In this document: piece by piece, positions 1 through 7,928 of the stretch
How the letters are laid out: the number at the start of each line of letters is the position of its first letter
Numbering within the stretch: the first letter of the stretch is position 1
From: Candidatus Elusimicrobium euhamitermitis
GTDB taxonomy: Bacteria; Elusimicrobiota; Elusimicrobia; Elusimicrobiales; Elusimicrobiaceae
Direction of reading: 5' to 3'
NCBI GenBank assembly: GCA_031254225.1
Contig: JAIRUU010000088.1
Location: 1-19,127 of the forward strand
Length of the DNA stretch: 19,127 bases
Made by a program: the position numbers and the translations under genes
Notes under the pieces: model-generated
Told to the model about the DNA's origin: nothing
Database searches by the model: none
The model's input: the letters and a program-made list of their open reading frames with translations, nothing else

Positions 1-254
1 TCTTCATATAAAAACAGGGCGAAAAAACATTGCGCGGCGCTGAAAAGGGCGGCGCGCCAGTCCCGCAGCATTAAAAATAAAACCTGGCTGCCGAATATCA
101 GCGCGAAACCGCCGAACAGGCGGTAACCGTCCGTAACCGAAGAGCCCTGCGTAAAAAGCAAATAAATATTTTTGCCAAAACCTATGATGCAAAAAAGCAG
201 TATAATTTTCAGGTAAATATTTAATTTTTTAAAATTTTGTATAAGTTTTTTCAA
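1..254 (-). CDS. Membrane protein, N-terminal part (runs off the window edge)
   Basis: An open frame starts at a TTG whose first bases overlap the ddl stop codon (TTGA) and stays open for 84 codons to the window edge. There is no ATG near the front, so an ATG-only search misses it and shows a 62-codon ORF in another frame (4-192) instead. The translation begins with a basic segment (MKKLIQNFKKLN) followed by hydrophobic segments at about residues 14-32, 44-62 and 67-82, typical of an inner-membrane protein. The stop/start overlap with ddl suggests translational coupling in the ddl transcript. The pattern of short hydrophobic helices separated by a basic RDWR turn loosely recalls the N-terminus of LtaS-type sulfatase/phosphoglycerol transferases, but the catalytic part would lie outside the window, so no function is assigned. 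The frame is well supported; its identity is not. Confidence 0.6.
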   Translation of the reverse strand, partial: MKKLIQNFKKLNIYLKIILLFCIIGFGKNIYLLFTQGSSVTDGYRLFGGFALIFGSQVLFLMLRDWRAALFSAAQCFFALFLYE

Positions 255-1315
255 TCTTTATCCGTTTGCAGTTTTTTAAGAGTTTGCGCGCGTTTTACGG
301 CGGCGGTAATAATATCTTCAAGCACAGCGCCGTAGTCCTGCCCCGCAGCGCGCCAGAGCTGCGGGAACAGGCTGGTATTTGAAAGCCCCGGCAAAGTATT
401 GATTTCCGAAAAATAAAATTTGCCGTCCCGCCCGAGCAGGAAATCCACGCGGGCAAGCCCGTCCCCGCGCAAAGATTTAAAAATAGTTAAAGAATATTCC
501 CGCATAGCCTTTTCCGTCTCCGCGCTGACTGCGGCGGGCACTTTTACGGTGCAGCCTTCCGGGTCAATATATTTTGAATGATAATCAAAAAACTCGCGGC
601 CGTTGGGTATAAGCTCCCCGCACGGCGAGACGCGCGCGTTTTGGCCCGCGCCGTAAACAGCGCAAAAAATTTCCCGCGCATGGTCAACGCCGCGCTCTAT
701 CATTATATTTATGTCAAATTTAAACGCGAAATTTACAGCGGCCTCCAACTGCGCCCACTCTTTAACTTTTGTTACGCCGACGGAAGAGCCCAGACTTACG
801 GGTTTTACAAACACGGGAAGTTCTAATTTTTTTATTTCCGCGAGTTTGCTCTCAAACTTTTCCCCCGCGCTTAACCCTACGTGCGGGAGAACGGGCACGC
901 CGTTTACGCCGGCTATAGTTTTGCTGATAACTTTATCCATGCCGGCCGCGGACGTTAAAACGCCGCAGCCGCAGTACGGAATTTCCGTCATTTCAAAAAG
1001 GCCTTGAATGACGCCGTCTTCCCCTTTAGTTCCGTGCAGAACTGGGAAAAAAACGTCAACGTTGATACCCTTGCCGTCCAAAGTCCGGAGCGGACAGGAG
1101 CCGCCAACAAGCGCGGTTATCTGCGCGTCGGAAGCGGAAGCAAAACCGCATTTTTTCTGCAAAAACCAGCGGCCTTTTTTATCAATAAAAATCGGAAGAA
1201 CTTTGCATTTGGAAGATAAAATTTGGCAGACGTCGCCCGCGGAGTGGACGGAAACTTCATGCTCCACGCTTTTCCCGCCGTATACGACGGCGACGGTTAA
1301 ATTTTTTATGTCCAT
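251..1315 (-). CDS. ddl: D-alanine--D-alanine ligase
   Basis: ATP-dependent cytoplasmic enzyme joining two D-alanines for the peptidoglycan stem peptide. The 354-residue length is normal for the ATP-grasp Ddl family. Visible motifs in order: GGKSVEHEVS (13-22), HGTKGEDG (94-101), the ATP-grasp lysine in KPVSLGSSVGV (171-181) with the active-site serine loop, FDYHSKY (243-249), and the metal/phosphate site DFLL...EINTLPG (291-310). The tyrosine in the FDYHSKY loop is what D-Ala-D-Ala ligases carry; VanA-type D-Ala-D-Lac ligases differ there, so ordinary specificity is inferred. The ATG start has a GAGG ribosome site 5 bases upstream. It lies 81 bases downstream of the coiled-coil gene, with a terminator hairpin between them, so it probably has its own promoter in a very short gap. 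A membrane-protein gene overlaps its stop. Confidence 0.96.
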   Translation of the reverse strand: MDIKNLTVAVVYGGKSVEHEVSVHSAGDVCQILSSKCKVLPIFIDKKGRWFLQKKCGFASASDAQITALVGGSCPLRTLDGKGINVDVFFPVLHGTKGEDGVIQGLFEMTEIPYCGCGVLTSAAGMDKVISKTIAGVNGVPVLPHVGLSAGEKFESKLAEIKKLELPVFVKPVSLGSSVGVTKVKEWAQLEAAVNFAFKFDINIMIERGVDHAREIFCAVYGAGQNARVSPCGELIPNGREFFDYHSKYIDPEGCTVKVPAAVSAETEKAMREYSLTIFKSLRGDGLARVDFLLGRDGKFYFSEINTLPGLSNTSLFPQLWRAAGQDYGAVLEDIITAAVKRAQTLKKLQTDKD

Positions 1316-1347
1316 AAAACCTCAATAGTTGGATAAAACAAGTAAAT

Positions 1348-1376
1348 AAAAGCCTGATATCTGCTATCAGGCTTTT
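1348..1376 (-). terminator. Intrinsic terminator after the coiled-coil gene
   Basis: AAAAGCCTGATA (1348-1359) pairs perfectly with TATCAGGCTTTT (1365-1376) around the 5-base loop TCTGC. On the minus strand the stem ends in a U run and lies 20 bases past the stop of the coiled-coil gene. Because the stem is flanked by A and T runs it could also work on the plus strand. It ends only 33 bases before the ddl start, so it sits where a ddl promoter would be expected. Confidence 0.8.
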
Positions 1377-1396
1377 AAAATCAGTCGCAGCCGCCG

Positions 1397-3334
1397 TTAA
1401 TCGTCGTCCTTGAGCAAAGACCACTTCATGCGGCCGAAAAACGTCTGCGTGTCTTCAAGAAAATCTTTTTTACCGTCAAAATCTTTGCCAAGCGCGGCCG
1501 CTTTTGCGCGGGACTGCCGGGCGTTTCTTGACGCAGGGTCAGGATAAGAAAGTTCCGGCGCCACGGCAGCCGGAACGGCTTCCATAGCGGCCTTTTTTTC
1601 AAGATAATCCGTATGCGTTTTCTTTTTCAAAGTTTTATTCTCGCCGTCTAGAACTTTAATTTTATTTTTGAGCTCTTCTATCACGGCGTCATTCTCTTTG
1701 ATTTTGGATTTAAGCGAATTAAAAGTGTCATGCATTTCGCTTTTCGCGGCCGCGTCCTCGGCCGCGCCGGCGGAAACGGTTTTCAGGTGAGCGGAAATAG
1801 CGTCCCGCTCGTTCTGCAGTTTTATAATGCGCGCGTCAAGCGCGGCTATTTCGTCATTTGCTTTCTGCGTAATATCTTTAATGCGTTCTGCCGCTTCCTG
1901 TTCCATTTTGCCGGCTTTTTGGGAAATTTCTTTTATGCGGGCGGCCGCGGCTTTTTCAATCCCCTCGGCTTTTAATTCAACCGCTTTTACTTTTGTTTCG
2001 GCTTTAATTTCCGCGTCTTTAATTTTTGCGGACGCGGCAGCCTCAACTTGTTTGAAAGCGGTTTTTGCGGCTTCCAGCCTGGCGTTAACTATATCCTGCG
2101 CCTGGCTGGACGTGGACGTGCTGATGTTGAGCAGCACCTCGCGCGAGTTCTTTGCCACGCTTTCAACCTCCGCTTTAAGCAAAGCTATTTCTTTATTCTT
2201 GCTTTCAAGCTGGCTTTTCAGCGCGGCCGCGTCTTCCTCAAAATGTCTGAAGTATGAGCGTTCGGTTTTTAAATTTTCAATCTCTTCAACCTGGCGCATG
2301 CAGACGGCGGAAACTTCCTGCAGCTGCGTTTCCAGTTTGCTGACTTTTTGCTGGTACTGGTTTTTTATTGAAATTACGCGGCCTTCAAAATCAAATGATT
2401 TAAAACCCTCTTCCGCTTTGGTCAGCTGTTCGCGCAGGGATAAAATTTCTTTGGCCTGCTCAGCGGATTTTTTAAGGGCGGACATTTTATCTTCCTGCAC
2501 GCGTTTAAATTCTTTTTCAAGCGCGGTGTTTACCGCTTTAAGGCGCAAGGTTTTTTCTTTAAGACCCTCTATAAAACGTTCTTTTTCTTCTTTGTCAATT
2601 TTCTGCTGCGTGACTTCGGTTTTCTGAGCAGCTATTGTCTGGTTTTGCAGCGCTATTTCTTCTTTCTGCCTGTCAATAACGCTTTGCTTGGCGGAAAGTT
2701 CCCTTACCTGCCTGACTTCCGCTTCCTTACGGGCGGCAAGCTCGCGTTCCTGTCTTTCAATAGTGGTTTGCCTGGCGGTAATCTCGTCTTTAGTTCTGTT
2801 TAACTCCGCGGAATATTTCTGGACTTCCTGGCGGGCTTTAAAAATTTCTTCCTGGCCGATTTTGGAGGCCTGGTCTATCGGCGCGCCGTAATAGTAACCC
2901 TGGCCGTAAATTTCCGTCTGCGGCATAAAAACCGGCCGCTGAGGCGCGCCCTGCGCGCGGTTAAGCCGGTCAACGCTGTCCCTCAAATTGGCTATGGTCA
3001 TCGCGATATTATTAAAAAATTCGTCGCGCCCTTTGTCTTTTTCGGTTTCGTTTTTAGTCCTGGAAAGTTCGTTAAGCAAAATTTCTTTTTCACGTATAGA
3101 ATTTTCAAATTTTTTCTCAAGCTCAACAATTTTTTCTTCAAGCTTTTTATAATGCTGCTCTTTTTCCTTGTCAGTATTTTTTGGCGCGGAAACGCGGTCC
3201 TGCGGGTCAAGCGTGGTGTAAAAATTCATCTTGCCGGCGGTAAACGCCCGTTCAAGTTCTGAATTCTCTTTCTCAAACTGGTCTAAAAAATGCGATATGT
3301 CCGACGGCAGATTTTCATTGCTTTCCAAATCCAT
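1397..3334 (-). CDS. Long coiled-coil protein of unknown function
   Basis: A 645-residue protein with no signal peptide or membrane segment, so probably cytoplasmic. Residues 1-60 are acidic and non-repetitive. A coiled coil covers about 58-127, followed by a Pro/Gly/Tyr-rich hinge (128-155, with YGQGYYYGAP). A very long coiled coil then runs from about 160 to 575. Inside it are four tandem 14-residue units at 185-240 (for example LAARKEAEVRQVRE then LSAKQSVIDRQKEE) and an Ala/Lys-rich stretch at 434-498 with 11- and 18-residue periodicity (AAARIKEISQKAGKMEQE then AAERIKDITQKANDEIAA). The C-terminus is a basic tail ending in a short FFGRMKWSLLKDDD segment that may be a docking motif. The ATG has a strong GGGGAAA site 6 bases upstream. 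It could be a filament-forming or scaffold coiled-coil protein, or an SMC-like rod without heads; no ATPase motif is present. I do not recognise the family. Confidence 0.88.
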   Translation of the reverse strand: MDLESNENLPSDISHFLDQFEKENSELERAFTAGKMNFYTTLDPQDRVSAPKNTDKEKEQHYKKLEEKIVELEKKFENSIREKEILLNELSRTKNETEKDKGRDEFFNNIAMTIANLRDSVDRLNRAQGAPQRPVFMPQTEIYGQGYYYGAPIDQASKIGQEEIFKARQEVQKYSAELNRTKDEITARQTTIERQERELAARKEAEVRQVRELSAKQSVIDRQKEEIALQNQTIAAQKTEVTQQKIDKEEKERFIEGLKEKTLRLKAVNTALEKEFKRVQEDKMSALKKSAEQAKEILSLREQLTKAEEGFKSFDFEGRVISIKNQYQQKVSKLETQLQEVSAVCMRQVEEIENLKTERSYFRHFEEDAAALKSQLESKNKEIALLKAEVESVAKNSREVLLNISTSTSSQAQDIVNARLEAAKTAFKQVEAAASAKIKDAEIKAETKVKAVELKAEGIEKAAAARIKEISQKAGKMEQEAAERIKDITQKANDEIAALDARIIKLQNERDAISAHLKTVSAGAAEDAAAKSEMHDTFNSLKSKIKENDAVIEELKNKIKVLDGENKTLKKKTHTDYLEKKAAMEAVPAAVAPELSYPDPASRNARQSRAKAAALGKDFDGKKDFLEDTQTFFGRMKWSLLKDDD

Positions 3335-3380
3335 AATATTTCCCCATATGTATATATATATTATTATTTAACTTTAAAAT

Positions 3381-4574
3381 TCAGCGTCTGTCAATGAGCC
3401 TGTCCGCTTCGCCGGCTAAATAGAAGGAGCCTGTGAAAAGCACGCTTTTCCCCAGCGCGCCGGACAACGCTTGTTTTATAATTTCTTGCGTCGGGCGGGC
3501 GTTTGGGAAAACCGCGGCGCGCGGGTTGTTCAGAGCGGCAAAAATTATTTTTTTAAAACGCGCGCGCAGTATTTGCAGCATACTGCGGTAATCTTTGTCT
3601 TTCATGGCGGCAAAAACTAACGTCGGGTTAAAACCGGCAAGTTTAATATTTTCAATAACTCCGCGCATGGCCTGCGGATTGTGCGCGCCGTCTATGATAA
3701 GAGTTGAGTTAGGCGTTTTTATTATTTCAAATCTGGCTCTAAGATTTGCCGTTCTGAGTCCTTTTTTTACTGCCGCGGGTTTGACTGCCAGTAATTTTGC
3801 GGCTTGCGCGCAGACAGCGGCGTTTAACGGCTGCTTTGCGCCGCAAATGCCGCTTTCATACGTACGGCCGGAGACGGTAAAACGCATTAAATTTTTGTTT
3901 GGGACAAACCTTATATTTGAAGGTTTTGCGGCAAAATACAGCGGCACTTTTGCCGCGCGCGCGGTTTTTATCACAACATTTTTTGCGGTTTTTGGCAGCT
4001 CACCGCATACGCACGGGACGCCGCGTTTTATTATGCCGGCTTTTTGCGCCGCTATTTTTTGCAGCGTGTTGCCCAAAATATCTTTATGGTCATAATCAAC
4101 GGAAGTTATTATGCTTACTGACGGAGTTATTACATTAGTAGCATCCAGCAAGCCGCCTATGCCTGCTTCTATAACCGCGTAATCCACTTTATTTTTTTTA
4201 AAATAATAAAACACGGCCGCGGTTAAAATTTCAAAATAATTAAGCGGGGTTTGCTCCGCGAGCAAAACTTTTTTTATAGCATTTTCAAACGCGCGCGCGG
4301 AAATATTTTTGCCGTTTATCTGTATCCGTTCGCGCGGACTTATCAGATGCGGCGACGTAAAAAGGCCCGTTTTATAACCTGCCGCAGCCAGAATATTTGC
4401 CATCATAGCGCAGACGGAACCTTTGCCGTTTGTGCCGGCAACGTGCACGGTTTTAAAACAATCCTGCGGATTGCCCAAAGCAAAAAGAGCAGCTTTTATT
4501 GCGTCCAAATTCTGCTCTTTTTTAATGGTGTAATGTCTTTTTAAAATTTCTTTGTGAAGCGTTTCAAAGGACAT
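3381..4574 (-). CDS. folC: Folylpolyglutamate synthase / dihydrofolate synthase
   Basis: Mur-ligase-family ATP enzyme that adds glutamate to dihydropteroate and/or to reduced folates in the cytoplasm. Motifs: P-loop GTNGKGS (47-53), TSPHL (73-77), ERIQING (82-88), the DATN segment of the central domain, the metal-binding loop SVDYDHKDILGNT, the KAGIIKRG segment, and DGAHNPQAM opening the C-terminal domain. The 397-residue length is slightly short for the family, but all landmarks are present. It starts 4 bases after the murA stop, without a clear ribosome site, so it is probably coupled to murA translation. Whether it has one or both activities cannot be read from sequence; a single copy would usually do both. 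Confidence 0.95.
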   Translation of the reverse strand: MSFETLHKEILKRHYTIKKEQNLDAIKAALFALGNPQDCFKTVHVAGTNGKGSVCAMMANILAAAGYKTGLFTSPHLISPRERIQINGKNISARAFENAIKKVLLAEQTPLNYFEILTAAVFYYFKKNKVDYAVIEAGIGGLLDATNVITPSVSIITSVDYDHKDILGNTLQKIAAQKAGIIKRGVPCVCGELPKTAKNVVIKTARAAKVPLYFAAKPSNIRFVPNKNLMRFTVSGRTYESGICGAKQPLNAAVCAQAAKLLAVKPAAVKKGLRTANLRARFEIIKTPNSTLIIDGAHNPQAMRGVIENIKLAGFNPTLVFAAMKDKDYRSMLQILRARFKKIIFAALNNPRAAVFPNARPTQEIIKQALSGALGKSVLFTGSFYLAGEADRLIDRR

Positions 4575-4578
4575 AAAA

Positions 4579-5847
4579 TTACTGCTTTTCAGGGTTATAC
4601 CTTTTTATTTTTGCGCCTAAACCCGCAAACTTTTTTTCTATATTTTCATAGCCGCGGTCTATATGATAAACGCGGTCTATCACGCTTTCGCCGCCCGCGC
4701 AGAGGGCGGCAATAACCAGCGCTATGCCGCCGCGCAGGTCAGACGCCATGACATTAGCGCCTGAAAGCGGCGCGCCGCCTTTTATTTTCGCCATGGTTTT
4801 CTCTATCGTAATATCCGCGCCCATGCGCACAAGTTCCGGCGCGTGCATGTAACGGTTTTCAAAAATATCTTCCGTAATGTCGCTTACGCCCGGGAGCGTG
4901 CACAGAAGCGCCATATAAGGCGCCTGCAAATCAGTGGCAAAACCCGGGTAGGGCATGGTGCGTACGCCGACGGGCTTTAACTCCACGCCGTCTTTATATT
5001 TAATATGTATAAACCCATCCCCCGCGACGACTTCAAAGCCGGATTCAACCAGATTTTCAATCAAAATTTCATTATGCGCAGGCACGCAGTTTTTTACAAT
5101 TACGTCCCCCCGCGCCGCCGCCGCGGCAATGACGAAAGTGCCGGTTTCAATTCTGTCCGCCACTACAGCGTGTTTCATAGCGCCCAGGGTTTCTTTGCCT
5201 TCTATAATAATGCGGCCCTGCGCGTCAACGGAAATATCCGCGCCCATTGATTTTAAGGCGGCAATTAAATCGTCAACTTCAGGCTCTTTCGCCGCGTTTT
5301 CTATGACGGTGCGGCCGGGGATGAGACAGGCGCACATCATAATATTTATAGTCGCGCCCACGCTTGGGAAACGCAAAACTATTTTTGCGGCTTTAAGTTC
5401 GCCGGCTTTAATTAAAATATCCCCTTTTAAAGTGGTGCAGACCGCGCCCAGCTTTTCAAACCCTTTAAGATGTATATCCACCGGCCGCACACCTATGGCG
5501 CAGCCGCCCGGCAGCGGTATTTGCGCGTGTTTCAGACGGGCGAGCAAAGGGCCCGCGACCCAGAAACTTGCGCGCATTTGTTTTACCAATTCATATGTAA
5601 TGCTGCCTTTTAAGGGGCCCGCGCTTGTAATGACCGCCTCATTGCCGTCGTAAGAAACATTTTTGCCAAGCTCGGCAAGCAGTTTAAAGGTCGTCCGCAC
5701 GTCGCGCAGGTCAGGCACCCGCGCGAGTATGCAAGGCTCGTCGGTAAGCAATGTCGCCATTAAAATCGGCAGGGACGCGTTTTTTGAGCCGCTTATTTCC
5801 ACCTCACCTTTAAGTCTGACGGGGCCTTTAATTATAAATCTGTCCAT
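4579..5847 (-). CDS. murA: UDP-N-acetylglucosamine 1-carboxyvinyltransferase
   Basis: First committed step of peptidoglycan synthesis: transfer of enolpyruvate from phosphoenolpyruvate to UDP-GlcNAc in the cytoplasm. The 422-residue length is typical of the EPSP-synthase-like family. Visible: the substrate pair Lys22-Asn23 in GSKNASLP, Arg92 in MRASF, and the catalytic loop PLPGGCAIGVRPVD with the nucleophile at Cys116 (Cys115 of the E. coli enzyme). Because this Cys is retained rather than replaced by Asp, the enzyme is expected to be fosfomycin-sensitive. The gene starts 3 bases after prmC; a GAGG sequence in the last prmC codons is a rather distant ribosome site (12 bases). Confidence 0.97.
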   Translation of the reverse strand: MDRFIIKGPVRLKGEVEISGSKNASLPILMATLLTDEPCILARVPDLRDVRTTFKLLAELGKNVSYDGNEAVITSAGPLKGSITYELVKQMRASFWVAGPLLARLKHAQIPLPGGCAIGVRPVDIHLKGFEKLGAVCTTLKGDILIKAGELKAAKIVLRFPSVGATINIMMCACLIPGRTVIENAAKEPEVDDLIAALKSMGADISVDAQGRIIIEGKETLGAMKHAVVADRIETGTFVIAAAAARGDVIVKNCVPAHNEILIENLVESGFEVVAGDGFIHIKYKDGVELKPVGVRTMPYPGFATDLQAPYMALLCTLPGVSDITEDIFENRYMHAPELVRMGADITIEKTMAKIKGGAPLSGANVMASDLRGGIALVIAALCAGGESVIDRVYHIDRGYENIEKKFAGLGAKIKRYNPEKQ

Positions 5848-5850
5848 AAG

Positions 5851-6684
5851 TTATTTTTTCCTCGCAAAAATGAAACGGCGTATGCCTGCAAAATCTTTTT
5901 CTATAACTATATTATCCCAAATATTTTTATCAAAAATTGCCTTTATTTTTTCCTCCTGATTTATGCCAAACTCAAGCGCAAGCAGGCCGCCTGACTCAAG
6001 AAAATCCGGAGCGTATAAAATGATTTGCGTTATAACGTCAAGCCCGTCCGGCCCGCCGTCAAGCGCGGCGCGCGGCTCAAATTTAACTTCTTTGCTTAAC
6101 CCCTCAATATCGCCGGACGCAATATACGGAGGATTGGAAATAACCGCGTCAAAAACGCCGAAAATATTTTCAAATAAATCCCCGTAAATAAACTGCACGA
6201 GCAGCTTAAATTTATCCGCGTTTTTCTGCGCCGTCAGAAGCGCGGCGGGCGAATTATCCGCGCCGATAATTTCCGCGTTCCGGTACTTCATGGCAAGCGT
6301 GCACGCTATAACGCCGCTGCCCGCGCACATATCAAGCAGCCGGCGCGGATTTTGTAATTTTTTAATTGTTTTTTCAACCAGTTCTTCCGTCTCAGGCCGC
6401 GGAATCAAAACGTCTTCGTCAACAAAAAAAGTATGCCCGCAAAAATCCTGCGTTCCGGTAATATAAGCCAGCGGCACGCCCTTTATCCGCACGTCAAGCG
6501 CCGCTTGATAGCGGTTTATTTCTTCGTCGCGTATTTGCGCGGCCCCGTTAAAACTCAGCCACGTGCGCTGACGGTTTAACACGGCTCCGAGCAAAAACTC
6601 GGCGTTGGCCTGCGCTTCGTCAATATGCGCGGCCGCAAGTTTTTGCGCGCCGGATTTAAGAACATCTGTTACCGTATTTTTCAT
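5851..6684 (-). CDS. prmC: Release factor glutamine N5-methyltransferase
   Basis: SAM-dependent enzyme that methylates the Gln of the GGQ motif of release factors RF1 and RF2. Its 277 residues comprise the N-terminal helical domain (about 1-85, with PLAYITG at 71-77), the IPRPETE hinge (94-100), the SAM-binding loop DMCAGSGVIA (118-127) and the catalytic NPPY motif (184-187). Usually prmC follows prfA directly; here prfA lies about 6 kb away, and prmC heads the murA-folC group. No ribosome binding site precedes the ATG, and a plausible promoter ends almost at the start codon, so a leaderless or nearly leaderless mRNA is possible. The start fits the usual N-terminus of the family. Confidence 0.95.
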   Translation of the reverse strand: MKNTVTDVLKSGAQKLAAAHIDEAQANAEFLLGAVLNRQRTWLSFNGAAQIRDEEINRYQAALDVRIKGVPLAYITGTQDFCGHTFFVDEDVLIPRPETEELVEKTIKKLQNPRRLLDMCAGSGVIACTLAMKYRNAEIIGADNSPAALLTAQKNADKFKLLVQFIYGDLFENIFGVFDAVISNPPYIASGDIEGLSKEVKFEPRAALDGGPDGLDVITQIILYAPDFLESGGLLALEFGINQEEKIKAIFDKNIWDNIVIEKDFAGIRRFIFARKK

Positions 6685-6692
6685 ATAATTAT

Positions 6693-6721
6693 TTTATATA
6701 TTTATAAGTAAGAGAGGTTAA
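6693..6721 (-). promoter_or_regulatory. Candidate prmC-operon promoter
   Basis: On the minus strand, TTAACC (6716-6721) and TATAAA (6693-6698) are 17 bases apart, matching 4/6 and 5/6 of the sigma-70-type consensus. The predicted transcription start would be within a few bases of the prmC ATG at 6684. The whole divergent gap to the plus-strand gene at 6725 is only 40 bases and almost pure A/T, so chance matches are easy. Confidence 0.4.
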
Positions 6722-6724
6722 TTT

Positions 6725-7225
6725 ATGAACACCGCTTACAGAAATATGAGACATTTCTGGCTGTATGACACTATTGCGGACGCTAAAGCGCAGTTCCCCG
6801 TTCTGGGCGAAAACCAAATTTCAATAGCCGGCATAGAATTTTGCATGTACGACGGAAATAACGTAATTAAAAATATTTTTATAGCCTGCTCCACGTTAAA
6901 AGACGCAAGCATGTATTTTGAAAATAATTCCCCCAGCGGCCTGGGCGGGTTCCTCGGCACGCCGGACAAGGAAACTCTGCACCCGTCTTTAACGGATATG
7001 CTGGAAGCGGCCGCAAAAATTTCCCACCGCATGGACATAGTCAAAACGCTGCCGCCCGCAAAACTTTTTAACACCACTTTTTTTGCCGTTTCAAAAAAAC
7101 ATTTGTACGCCAGACAGCTGTCTAACGACGAGTGCATGAGAAAGCACGCGCCGTTTAACCGTTTTTTCATGAGCGCGCAAAACATGATTTCCGCCTTCAG
7201 GGAAGCTGATGAAAAAATACAATAA
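6725..7225 (+). CDS. Uncharacterised 166-residue protein
   Basis: No family recognised. The protein is soluble-looking, with no signal peptide or membrane helix. It begins MNTAYRNMRHFWLYDTIADA, has a glycine-rich turn (SGLGGFLGTPDKE, about 77-89) and three cysteines, and ends in an amphipathic helix (about 148-166). It is chosen over the similarly long antisense frame (6736-7233) because it has an AGAGAGG ribosome site 8 bases before its ATG and because its end overlaps ispD by 17 bases in the same direction, the usual form of translational coupling. The coupling suggests co-expression with ispD but says nothing firm about function. Confidence 0.75.
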   Translation: MNTAYRNMRHFWLYDTIADAKAQFPVLGENQISIAGIEFCMYDGNNVIKNIFIACSTLKDASMYFENNSPSGLGGFLGTPDKETLHPSLTDMLEAAAKISHRMDIVKTLPPAKLFNTTFFAVSKKHLYARQLSNDECMRKHAPFNRFFMSAQNMISAFREADEKIQ

Positions 7226-7919
7226 CCGCGCAATTATTCTGGCTTCTGGCGCGGGCGCCAGAAGCGGGCTTAAAATACCCAAACAATTTGCGCTTATTAA
7301 CGGGCGCACGGTGCTGGAGCGCGGCATTGACGCGTTTGAAAACCACGACGGAATTGATGAAATAATTTTAGTGTCCGCGCCGCAATATCTGGAAAAATGC
7401 AAGAAAATAGTTTCCAAAAATAAATACAAAAAAGTTATTAAAATAATACCTGGCGGCAAAACGCGGCAGCAAAGCGCTTACGCCGGAATTTCCGAGGTTG
7501 AAAACCCCCGCGCAAACATTTTAATACACGACGCTGCGCGGCCTTTTGTGACGGCGCGCATTATTACGGACTGCATAAACGCGCTAAAAAAATATAAAGC
7601 CGCGGGCACCGCCGTGCCTAGCGCGGATACAATCATAAAAATTAATAAAAATAACACGGTTGAGAGCGTGCTTGAGCGCGGCTCTCTTATGCGCTGCCAG
7701 ACGCCGCAGGCTTTTAAACTTGAGATAATAAAAAAAGCGCACGAACTTGCGCTTAAAAATAACCTTGCCTCGGTTACGGACGACTGCGGGCTTGTGCTTC
7801 GTTTCAAACTCGCGCCGGTTTACGTCGTGCCGGGAGATGATTCAAATATAAAAATAACCTATCCCGCGGATATTTTAACCGCGCAAAATATCTGCCGCGC
7901 GCGGGACAAACAGAAATAA
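7209..7919 (+). CDS. ispD: 2-C-methyl-D-erythritol 4-phosphate cytidylyltransferase
   Basis: Makes CDP-methylerythritol from CTP and MEP in the non-mevalonate isoprenoid pathway. The 236-residue length is normal. Motifs: the nucleotide-binding loop LASGAGARSG...PKQF (11-27) with Arg18 and Lys25 in the catalytic positions, HDAARPF (107-113), VPSADTI (137-142), QTPQAF (164-169) and the C-terminal SNIKIT substrate-binding segment. It begins inside the last codons of the preceding gene, with GGAAG as ribosome site. The related TarI enzymes (ribitol-5-phosphate cytidylyltransferase) share most of this fold; given the glycan genes further on this alternative deserves mention, but the HDAARPF and QTPQAF motifs with the SNIKIT ending fit IspD better. 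No IspF fusion is present. Confidence 0.88.
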   Translation: MKKYNNRAIILASGAGARSGLKIPKQFALINGRTVLERGIDAFENHDGIDEIILVSAPQYLEKCKKIVSKNKYKKVIKIIPGGKTRQQSAYAGISEVENPRANILIHDAARPFVTARIITDCINALKKYKAAGTAVPSADTIIKINKNNTVESVLERGSLMRCQTPQAFKLEIIKKAHELALKNNLASVTDDCGLVLRFKLAPVYVVPGDDSNIKITYPADILTAQNICRARDKQK

Positions 7920-7928
7920 TAAAAATTT

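Noticed and set aside
1827..2627. 266-codon Ser/Ala-rich plus-strand frame
   Set aside because: It is the complement of the Glu/Lys/Ala-rich coiled-coil gene, and Ser/Leu/Phe richness is the expected artefact.
4955..5653. 232-codon plus-strand frame opposite murA
   Set aside because: MurA on the minus strand is complete with all catalytic motifs, and this frame has none.
6736..7233. 165-codon minus-strand frame opposite the unknown gene before ispD
   Set aside because: Similar length, but without a ribosome site; the plus-strand gene has one and is coupled to ispD.
7209..7919. TarI-type ribitol-5-phosphate cytidylyltransferase instead of IspD
   Set aside because: Motifs and the C-terminal ending fit IspD better, and no reductase partner (TarJ) is nearby; kept as a minor alternative.
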